A DNA stretch of 9,154 bases, from assembly GCA_937896265.1 (NCBI GenBank), contig CALBMD010000139.1:1-9154 (forward strand). Reading direction: 5' to 3'. Below are positions 1-5,510 of the stretch, piece by piece. The position numbers were made by a program, and so were the translations under genes. Origin of the DNA: an uncultured Pseudomonadota bacterium. Its GTDB lineage: Bacteria > Bdellovibrionota_B > Oligoflexia > Oligoflexales > Bog-1112. Below the pieces are notes generated by a model, which was not told the DNA's origin, made no database searches, and saw only the letters and a list, made by a program, of their open reading frames with translations. Each line of letters begins with the position of its first letter. Within the stretch, counting starts at the first letter, position 1.

Positions 1-1
1 T

Positions 2-22
2 TGGGGAGCGCGCAGCTCCCCA
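2..22 (-). terminator. GC-rich hairpin past the Lon-like gene, possible terminator
   Basis: TGGGGAGC (2-9) and GCTCCCCA (15-22) pair perfectly over 8 bp around the loop gcgca. It lies about 70 nt past the stop codon of the minus-strand protease gene, where a terminator is expected. The window ends at position 1, so the T-run that would settle it cannot be seen, and the two bases directly after the minus-strand stem are not a T-run. On the plus strand no T-run follows either. Confidence 0.45.
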
Positions 23-57
23 GAACACCGTCTTATGCCAGGCTGCTATTACAAATT

Positions 58-82
58 AGCTCTTAGTTTCTTGCCAAGAGCT
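58..82 (-). repeat. 7-bp inverted repeat just after the Lon-like stop
   Basis: AGCTCTT (58-64) and AAGAGCT (76-82) form a perfect 7-bp stem with an 11-nt loop, 10 nt past the stop codon of the protease gene. No clear T-run follows on the minus strand, so it may be an RNA 3'-end stabilising hairpin or a weak accessory terminator rather than a classical one. Confidence 0.3.
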
Positions 83-91
83 TGGAAAGTA

Positions 92-2590
92 TCAGTGGGA
101 GTGAGATTCACTTTTTTCATGCCGCGCTACTTCCTCTTGTGCCAAAGCATCGAGTCTCTTGGAGATCTTCTCAAGAGCTGAGCCTTTAGTGAAAGATCTC
201 TGGCCCATAGACAAAGCACCAAAAGGCACACCCGTCACAAGCTCAAAAACTTCCCAAAAATAGCGCACTGGATATATTTCAAGAAAGCCAGACTGAACCT
301 TCTCTCGAACTTCTTTTGACAGCATTAAGTTTGAGCAGTTTTTTTCTGGAATAATGACTTTATAGACTTTCTTTTTACCAATAACAGCGCAGGTGTTGCA
401 AAAGCCTTCAATTTTTTCATTTACCCCACCAATGGTTTGTACTTCACCAAACTGATTTAAGCTGCCTGTCATAGCAAAGCTTTGGTCCACCGGGATATCA
501 CCCATAGCACTTAGCACAGCAACCAACTCAGCTAATGTCGCACTATCTCCATCAATGACGCCATAAGACTGCTCAAAGCAAATATTAGCAGAAAGCCCAA
601 GAGCTGACTTTCTTGCTAAAAAGCTATTTAAAAACCCCGTTAAGATCAAAAGTCCTTTATCATGAATGTTACCCGAGAGTTTGCTTGAACGATCAACATT
701 CACAATACCATCTTCGCTAACATAGACGGTGCATGTAATACGCGCTGGCTTGCCAAAGGAGTGATCCCCCAGGTCATAGATAACAAGCCCGTTTACCTGC
801 CCAACTGTTCGACCGTCTACTGTGACTATGATTTCATTTTTAGAAATCATATCAAGCATATGGTTTTCAAAAAGATTAAGTCTTTTAAGACGCTCTACAA
901 TAGCATCTTCAACATGTGCTCTTTTGATAAGATTGCTGCCGGCTCTACGGGCAACAAAGTCAGCCTCGATGGTTAAATCTTTAATAGGTGTAAACTCAGT
1001 CGTCAAAAACTGCTGATCTTCGGCTACTCTTGAGCCGTATTCAACAATCGCTGCTACTCCAGAGCGATCAAAATGAAGAAGATTTTCTTTATGACAGCGG
1101 GTGGCAACAAAAGAAACATAGGATTTCAAATTGCCTGCTGTGCGCGGCATTTTATTATCAAAATCCGCTTTTATCTTAAACAGCTTCGAAAACTCATGAT
1201 CGTACTCTTGTAGGAGATGATAAACATCATCCGTCCCAATCAAAACAACTTTTAAATCCAAAGGTATGGGTTCTGCTCGAATTCCTGATGTAGGAAACAG
1301 CGAAAATTGCTCACCCATATCTTCAATAAAACCCTTACGGGCACGAAGCGCTCTTTTTAAGGTATCCCAAACGGAAGGCATCTTAAAGAGATCGCTAGCT
1401 TCCAAGACAAGATAACCGCCATTTGCCAAATGAATAGCACCTGGCTTAATTAAAGTGAAATCGGTTAAAAACATACCATGTTCGACGTTCTTCTCTACTT
1501 TACCAAAAACATTATAGTAAGTGGGGTTTGGCTCAACGACGACAGGCGCTGTCTTTGATTTAGCATTGTCAACAAAAAGGTTGACCATGTACTTATTAAG
1601 TCTATCTTTTGTATCCATCACAGGAGCAAAGTTAGGGCCCGCTTCTTCTTCTATAAGTTCATCATCAAAAAAATCGCTTAGATTCTCTAAAATACTTGCT
1701 TTGACTTTCTCCAAATAAGCTATCACTTCAGGGAAAGCTTTAAATTTTTGCAAAATTAGCGCATACTTTTGATCAACAACTTCTTTAACAAACTTTGTTT
1801 GCAAGCCACTAACAAAGTCTTTGGCTTCGATTTCTAAGCTGCGAACACTGCGGGCAAAAGCCAAAACTCTAGGTTCAAGATGAGACCTACGCTCTTCTAT
1901 CTTGTTTCGCTCTTTATCAGAGAGTTTGTTGTACTCTTTTTCAGTAAGCGCTCGCCCTTCTAAGACAGGAATCGTTTCAATACCCATTCTAGTAGAACGA
2001 ATCTGAAAATTCATTTTCTTAGCAGTTTTTTCTAGCTCACTAAATTTACGCGACTGCTTATCATTATTTGTTGATAGCTTGGCGTTGACTGAATTCTCAT
2101 AGAGCTCACTTTGCAAAGTGGCAGGAATTTCCTTCTTCAAATCCTTAATCGCTCGCTCAGCTAGCTCTTTTAACAAGCTGCCCATGCCAGCAGTTAGTCT
2201 AATAGATTGAGCGTTGCTTGCGTTTTCAAAGTCAAAAACATAGACCCAATCAAAAGGTTTGGGTTTTTCTTTTGACCAGCTTTCAAGAAAATTGCGAATG
2301 ACACTCGTCTTACCTGTCGCCGAAAATCCCGCAACAAAGATGTTATATCCAGGTCTATCAATACCAAGACCTAAAGTGAGAGCATCAACCGCTCTTTTTT
2401 GCGATATGATCTCATCAGAGCCTTTTAGCTCCTTTGTGGTCTTAAAGCGCAAATCAGTGACTGCACATGGTAAAAAAACATCGCGGACACTCAATGAGCG
2501 GGGCAATTTTGTTTTACTGCTTCCTCTATTGGTGTGACTTTTAGCTGAGATATTAGCGGTTTTTCTTTTCGAAATAATTTTTGTTGGCAA
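92..2590 (-). CDS. Lon-like ATP-dependent protease (AAA+ ATPase with S16 peptidase domain)
   Basis: This 832-residue protein is of the stand-alone LonB-like type: an AAA+ ATPase that unfolds substrates, fused to a C-terminal S16 serine peptidase. An N-terminal region with a basic tail (1-40) leads to Walker A GFSATGKT at 88-95. A long charged, probably coiled-coil insertion (about 150-330) follows, then a Walker B-like GGYLVLEA segment near residue 390. The peptidase domain has GDSA with Ser683 and GGVNEKIEGF with Lys726; the 43-residue Ser-Lys spacing matches that of E. coli Lon, so the catalytic dyad is intact. It lacks the N-terminal substrate-binding domain of LonA. The protein appears cytosolic, with no membrane helix seen. 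The start is TTG at 2590, preceded by AGGG 7 nt upstream; the first in-frame ATG is near codon 193, well inside the protein. It lies 35 nt after the 247-residue gene and is probably cotranscribed with it. The family is certain; the substrates are unknown. Confidence 0.95.
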   Translation of the reverse strand: MPTKIISKRKTANISAKSHTNRGSSKTKLPRSLSVRDVFLPCAVTDLRFKTTKELKGSDEIISQKRAVDALTLGLGIDRPGYNIFVAGFSATGKTSVIRNFLESWSKEKPKPFDWVYVFDFENASNAQSIRLTAGMGSLLKELAERAIKDLKKEIPATLQSELYENSVNAKLSTNNDKQSRKFSELEKTAKKMNFQIRSTRMGIETIPVLEGRALTEKEYNKLSDKERNKIEERRSHLEPRVLAFARSVRSLEIEAKDFVSGLQTKFVKEVVDQKYALILQKFKAFPEVIAYLEKVKASILENLSDFFDDELIEEEAGPNFAPVMDTKDRLNKYMVNLFVDNAKSKTAPVVVEPNPTYYNVFGKVEKNVEHGMFLTDFTLIKPGAIHLANGGYLVLEASDLFKMPSVWDTLKRALRARKGFIEDMGEQFSLFPTSGIRAEPIPLDLKVVLIGTDDVYHLLQEYDHEFSKLFKIKADFDNKMPRTAGNLKSYVSFVATRCHKENLLHFDRSGVAAIVEYGSRVAEDQQFLTTEFTPIKDLTIEADFVARRAGSNLIKRAHVEDAIVERLKRLNLFENHMLDMISKNEIIVTVDGRTVGQVNGLVIYDLGDHSFGKPARITCTVYVSEDGIVNVDRSSKLSGNIHDKGLLILTGFLNSFLARKSALGLSANICFEQSYGVIDGDSATLAELVAVLSAMGDIPVDQSFAMTGSLNQFGEVQTIGGVNEKIEGFCNTCAVIGKKKVYKVIIPEKNCSNLMLSKEVREKVQSGFLEIYPVRYFWEVFELVTGVPFGALSMGQRSFTKGSALEKISKRLDALAQEEVARHEKSESHSH

Positions 2591-2625
2591 TTTTTGGCCC
2601 TGTACTAGCCAGCCAGCTTCTCCAG

Positions 2626-3369
2626 CTATCTAGCCGGGTACAACTGACCAACTAACGATTTATATTCTTCCCACAGCTCAAAACGGGCTGCAGGTTCTTC
2701 CAAAACAGCCAGTATATTACCGAGCAAGAGGGGTCCCTTACCAGAGTCTTCTATAAAAAAATATTCACCATAAGCATCTATCAAATCCAAAGCTTCTTCA
2801 ATACCTTGTTTTGAATGAAAACCAAGAGCAATCGCAACAGCTTTTTGCAGCCATTGGCCAAGCTCTTGAATGTTAGCTTTAGACTTAATTCCTGCACGAA
2901 CTGTATCCGAGCAAAGAGTAATGACGACCTCATTAGGTAGAATATCGCCATATTGCCCAGTAAAATAGCTTAAAGTGCGAAAAGCATGATGCCAGTTCCC
3001 TGAAGCTTGGATCACTCTCACCCTGTCTTGAATACGATCATAGATCTCAAGAGCTTCAGCTCTTTTTCTCGATAATTTTCTTTCTCTCTCTTCAATTTGA
3101 GGGCGAAATCTTTTACCAAGAAATTCAGCAACCTCAGAAGCCTCATCTTGAGTAAGTTGACCGCTGATATCAAAGTCCTTCCCCAAGCTTTCACTCAAGT
3201 ATTGAAGAACATGGGGCATCGAAGTCTCCGTTGCCTCAGATAGCTGAGCCATGGACCAACGGGAACCATGGGGCCAAGAAGCAAGAACCTCATTGAGCTT
3301 GTAGATAAAATCAATCATGGATTCAGCTCCTCGTGCACGACCAAGGGTCACGGCTTCGCTATAGTTCAC
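2626..3369 (-). CDS. unrecognised 247-residue cytosolic protein upstream of the Lon-like protease
   Basis: I do not recognise this family. The protein has no signal peptide or membrane helix and looks mostly alpha-helical. Residues about 35-60 (WSMAQLSEATETSMPHVLQ) have the look of a short helix-turn-helix, though this is weak. A strongly charged, Arg/Glu-rich helical stretch follows (about 90-120), and the remainder resembles helical-repeat material. The start is GTG (3367-3369), chosen because GAGG lies 7 nt upstream; a promoter-like sequence lies at 3424-3453. The stop is 35 nt ahead of the protease start on the same strand, so the two are probably one transcript. That suggests, without proving, a role as regulator, adaptor or substrate of the protease. 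Codon use resembles its neighbours and there is no sign of recent transfer. Confidence 0.8.
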   Translation of the reverse strand: MNYSEAVTLGRARGAESMIDFIYKLNEVLASWPHGSRWSMAQLSEATETSMPHVLQYLSESLGKDFDISGQLTQDEASEVAEFLGKRFRPQIEERERKLSRKRAEALEIYDRIQDRVRVIQASGNWHHAFRTLSYFTGQYGDILPNEVVITLCSDTVRAGIKSKANIQELGQWLQKAVAIALGFHSKQGIEEALDLIDAYGEYFFIEDSGKGPLLLGNILAVLEEPAARFELWEEYKSLVGQLYPAR

Positions 3370-3423
3370 CTTGAAACCTCGATGGTTATGAATTGTAGAA
3401 TGCTAGTTGAACCTATGCTTAAT

Positions 3424-3453
3424 AGTATATAAGAGGATTTAAGTGCAAAACAA
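3424..3453 (-). promoter_or_regulatory. sigma70-like promoter for the 247-residue gene and Lon-like operon
   Basis: On the minus strand TTGTTT (3448-3453) and TATACT (3424-3429) are separated by 18 nt. TATACT matches five of six bases of the -10 consensus, and the start codon lies about 55 nt downstream. The position, between a terminator-like hairpin and the first gene of the unit, supports the call. It is a consensus match by eye only. Confidence 0.45.
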
Positions 3454-3464
3454 TGGCTGGCCAA

Positions 3465-3497
3465 ACATTAATATGACATATTTTGCCATATTAATGT
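3465..3497. repeat. perfect 11-bp inverted repeat upstream of the operon promoter
   Basis: ACATTAATATG (3465-3475) and CATATTAATGT (3487-3497) are exact reverse complements around an 11-nt spacer. ATATG-a-CATAT inside it (3471-3481) is a second, overlapping dyad. It is AT-rich with no T-run, so it looks more like a protein-binding site than a terminator. It begins 12 bp upstream of the predicted -35 box of the minus-strand operon. The binding protein is unknown. Confidence 0.5.
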
Positions 3498-3536
3498 AAG
3501 CGACTGAAATGATTGAAGAATTTTAATTGAAAAAAT

Positions 3537-3589
3537 GGCAAAAAGACTACTACACAACCTGTTAAGGTCGAGTAAAAGTCTTTTTAGCC
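3537..3589. terminator. imperfect hairpin with A/T tracts, probable (bidirectional) terminator
   Basis: AAAAAGACT (3540-3548) pairs with AGTCTTTTT (3577-3585), and GGC (3537-3539) can pair with GCC (3587-3589). Inside, ACCT and AGGT form a nested 4-bp stem. The A-tract/T-tract layout works on both strands. It begins 15 nt past the stop codon of the small basic gene (3604) and separates it from the operon promoter. The GC content of the stem is low, so strength is uncertain. Confidence 0.5.
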
Positions 3590-3603
3590 TTGTTAAAAGA
3601 AGA

Positions 3604-3708
3604 TTACTTAGTTCTTAGACTTCTTCTTTTTCTCATCATGCGTCGTTTTTTCTGCCCAACTTTTCGGCGGCCTTTGGCGTGCTTTCTTTTATGTCTAGAA
3701 CCGTGCAA
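3604..3708 (-). CDS. very basic 34-residue protein, ribosomal-protein-like in character
   Basis: The minus strand encodes a 34-residue peptide in which about half of the residues are Lys or Arg, ending RSLRTK before TAA. The start is TTG (3706-3708) with GGAG 8 nt upstream. The only in-frame Mets, at residues 24-25, are far too late, and an in-frame TAA lies upstream, so an ATG-started version is impossible. A promoter-like pair (3750-3778) and a terminator-like hairpin (3537-3589) frame it as a single-gene transcript. Size and charge resemble the tiny basic ribosomal proteins such as bL34, bTHX or COX24/AURKAIP1-type peptides; a stretch around KGRRKV recalls bL34, but the bL34 N-terminal signature is absent. 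Assignment to any family is inference. It may act in RNA or ribosome binding. Chance origin cannot be excluded at this length. Confidence 0.6.
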   Translation of the reverse strand: MHGSRHKRKHAKGRRKVGQKKRRMMRKRRSLRTK

Positions 3709-3749
3709 CGATGTATCTCCAATAAGAAACGTTAAAATGTCGGATTAAT

Positions 3750-3778
3750 ACTGTAAACTAGTAGTAAGCAAATTGCAA
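3750..3778 (-). promoter_or_regulatory. possible sigma70-like promoter for the small basic gene
   Basis: Minus-strand TTGCAA (3773-3778) and TACAGT (3750-3755) are spaced by exactly 17 nt; each matches four of six consensus bases. The TTG start is about 40 nt downstream. The ACTAGT hexamers described separately lie in the spacer and at the outer edge of the -35 box. Confidence 0.35.
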
Positions 3779-3784
3779 CTAGTT
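3756..3784. repeat. paired ACTAGT sites in the divergent intergenic region
   Basis: AACTAGT (3756-3762) and ACTAGTT (3778-3784) are exact reverse complements. Their palindromic cores ACTAGT are repeated with a 21-bp offset, two turns of the helix. They bracket the -35 box of the putative small-gene promoter and sit about 50-78 bp upstream of the divergent HAMP gene. This is compatible with an operator for a dimeric regulator, but two hexamers can recur by chance. Confidence 0.3.
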
Positions 3785-3833
3785 AAGAACTGAATTGAGT
3801 TTTCCGAGAAGTCTATCAAAGCACTAGAAAATA

Positions 3834-4328
3834 ATGAGGGATATGGTGAATCAACAATCTGATAAAGACAGAACAAAGGACCGAAATATTCGCTCCTTGC
3901 TAATTGAACCATTTAAACAAATCAAATTTGGCATCTATATGATAGCCATTTCCTTTGTATTTTTGAGTATTTCCTCTGTCTTATTTGTTAACTCCTTCAT
4001 TGAACAATACGCCCATGTCATGGAAATTTTCCAAATTATTAATCCCGACAAGCAATGGGACATGGTATTAAACGATGTTTTCTATAAAAATGCTCTGCGC
4101 TTAGTTCTCTTTTTCATCGCCTATTTCTGCGTCATCTTTTACATCGTGTTTAAACTAACCCACCGCTATTATGGGCCTCTTATCTCTATCCAACGTTTTC
4201 TCGACCGTCTCATCAAAGGCGAATACGACTCCCGAGTTTCCATTCGTTCTAAGGATGAACTACAAGACTTAGTAGCAAAACTAAATACGCTTGCTGAAAC
4301 ACTACAAAATCGCCATAAAAAGGACTAG
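3834..4328 (+). CDS. small two-helix membrane protein with a HAMP domain and no output domain
   Basis: The 164-residue product has a charged N-terminal cytoplasmic stretch (1-28), a first membrane helix (about 31-54), a short periplasmic loop of about 30 residues, a second helix (about 86-107) and a HAMP domain (about 108-160). The conserved HAMP Pro is Pro115 and the DEL signature is at 141-143. HAMP normally relays a signal from a membrane sensor to a kinase, methyl-accepting or cyclase domain; here the protein ends directly after HAMP (HKKD) with no output domain, so it may act by pairing with another protein. The ATG at 3834 has a weak ribosome site; a GTG at 3846 sits 5 nt after AGGG and could be the true start, shortening the protein by 4 residues. 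The gene is followed 36 nt later by rlmN on the same strand. HAMP assignment is firm; the function is unknown. Confidence 0.85.
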   Translation: MRDMVNQQSDKDRTKDRNIRSLLIEPFKQIKFGIYMIAISFVFLSISSVLFVNSFIEQYAHVMEIFQIINPDKQWDMVLNDVFYKNALRLVLFFIAYFCVIFYIVFKLTHRYYGPLISIQRFLDRLIKGEYDSRVSIRSKDELQDLVAKLNTLAETLQNRHKKD

Positions 4329-4357
4329 GATTGATGTAGGTTTTCGCCTATTATCCT
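4327..4357 (+). promoter_or_regulatory. hairpin in the HAMP-rlmN gap next to the rlmN ribosome site
   Basis: AGGAT (4327-4331) can pair with ATCCT (4353-4357), with an inner stem TAGG (4337-4340)/CCTA (4347-4350) around a ttttcg loop. The hairpin begins inside the HAMP-gene stop codon and ends just before AGGG (4359-4362), the only Shine-Dalgarno-like sequence ahead of rlmN, which is unusually close (2 nt) to the ATG. It could act as a processing site or tune translation of rlmN. No T-run follows, so it is not a standard terminator. Confidence 0.3.
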
Positions 4358-4364
4358 CAGGGCT

Positions 4365-5441
4365 ATGAACTTTTTCGCCCAAACCCGCAATGAAATAAAA
4401 AACAACCTTAAGAGCTTAGGTTTTGCCGAAAGCCACTGCCGCTCAGTATTAAGCAGCCTGTATCGACCAGAAAGACTACAAAGATCTCTTGATCGATCCT
4501 TTCTGCCAAATGCCTTATTAGCTCTTTTAGCGGCTGAAGAAGAGAATTACCTAACGATTGCATTAACAAAGCAGTCTGTTGATGATCAATCGATTAAGAT
4601 CCTCTATCGCCTAACAGACGGCCAAAAAATTGAATCTGTCCTCATGCCAGAAAGAGGACGACTTACCTTATGCATATCTTCCCAAGTGGGCTGCCAAAGA
4701 GCTTGCAGCTTTTGTGATACTGGACGCATGGGCCTCACTAGAAACTTAACTGTCTTTGAGCTTATCTCCCAAGTACACAGCGCTAATCGTTTTCTTTTAA
4801 GCCAACCTGAATGGTTAAAGTCTTGCTCTCTTAGCCCAGATAGCAAGATAACAAACATCGTGTTTATGGGTATGGGCGAGCCGATGGATAATTTGGCAAA
4901 TATAGAAAAAAGCCTGGAAATTTTCACAGATCCTTGGGCTTTTAATCTGGCGCCGCGTAAAATCACAGTATCTACTGCTGGTCACCTCGAAGGAATTGTT
5001 GCCTTTTGTGCTAAAAACCCCAATGTTGGCATAGCCCTTTCTTTGCATGCAGCTGACGATAAAAAACGCAGCAAAATTATGCCAATCAACAAAGAATATC
5101 CCTTAGAAAAAGTCATTTCCTATCTTGGCGAGTATGCTCGCAAGGCGAATAAGAAAATTCTTATTCAATACACTCTAATAGAAGGCTTAAACGATAGCTT
5201 TGAGGATGCTGTCAAGCTCAAAGAGGTGTTGTCTCTACTTCCTGCAAAAGTAAATATCATTCCCTTTAATAGCTTTGAACGCTCAAGGTTTCAACGCCCT
5301 AGCGCCGAACAGATCAGACTTTTCTCGCAAGTTTTGCTAAAAGCTAAAATCCCGACAATGATAAGGCATTCCAAAGGGCAAGATATTGCTGCAGCTTGTG
5401 GTCAACTAGCTTTGATTGCACACAAAGAAAATATTAACTGA
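4365..5441 (+). CDS. rlmN: RlmN, dual-specificity 23S rRNA A2503 / tRNA A37 C2-methyltransferase
   Basis: This 358-residue cytosolic radical-SAM enzyme methylates C2 of A2503 in the peptidyl transferase centre of 23S rRNA and, in studied bacteria, A37 of some tRNAs. The 4Fe-4S cluster motif CxxxCxxC is Cys110/Cys114/Cys117, in the typical SSQVGC...C...CDTG setting. GMGEP (169-173) is the SAM-binding loop. SLHAA (226-230) and the IMPIN segment (238-242) are family hallmarks. The methyl-carrying Cys is Cys345 in AACGQL, and Cys103, eight residues before the cluster motif is complete, matches the second essential Cys. All catalytic residues are present and the length is usual. The N-terminal region (1-95) is the RNA-recognition part. 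The start is ATG at 4365; an upstream in-frame TGA (4332) rules out a longer ATG start. Spacing to the HAMP gene suggests cotranscription. I consider RlmN far more likely than the resistance homologue Cfr because of the overall fit to RlmN and the housekeeping context. Confidence 0.96.
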   Translation: MNFFAQTRNEIKNNLKSLGFAESHCRSVLSSLYRPERLQRSLDRSFLPNALLALLAAEEENYLTIALTKQSVDDQSIKILYRLTDGQKIESVLMPERGRLTLCISSQVGCQRACSFCDTGRMGLTRNLTVFELISQVHSANRFLLSQPEWLKSCSLSPDSKITNIVFMGMGEPMDNLANIEKSLEIFTDPWAFNLAPRKITVSTAGHLEGIVAFCAKNPNVGIALSLHAADDKKRSKIMPINKEYPLEKVISYLGEYARKANKKILIQYTLIEGLNDSFEDAVKLKEVLSLLPAKVNIIPFNSFERSRFQRPSAEQIRLFSQVLLKAKIPTMIRHSKGQDIAAACGQLALIAHKENIN

Positions 5442-5510
5442 TTCCTTAAATTCTATTTTGTCATACCGATAATGTTAAAGTAGCAAACTACATTGTCATA
5501 AGGATGGCCT

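Noticed and set aside
3443..3499. An 18-codon plus-strand frame starting at GTG with GAGG 6 nt upstream.
   Set aside because: It is very short, lies across the perfect inverted repeat and the opposite-strand promoter, and its codons have no protein-like character. The dyad explains the sequence better.
3535..3618. A 27-codon plus-strand ATG frame.
   Set aside because: It has no Shine-Dalgarno, runs through the terminator-like hairpin and overlaps the end of the small basic gene on the other strand.
3370..3833. A tRNA, structured RNA or CRISPR repeat in the longest region without a large gene.
   Set aside because: No cloverleaf, T-loop-like motif or regularly spaced repeat was found; the region is accounted for by promoters, dyads, a terminator-like hairpin and the small basic gene.
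4604..4966. A 120-codon minus-strand frame inside rlmN.
   Set aside because: It lies opposite the catalytic core of rlmN, which fully explains the sequence conservation, and shows no motif.
4365..5441. The radical-SAM methyltransferase as the antibiotic-resistance homologue Cfr.
   Set aside because: Sequence hallmarks, chromosomal neighbours and absence of mobile-element signals fit the housekeeping enzyme RlmN.
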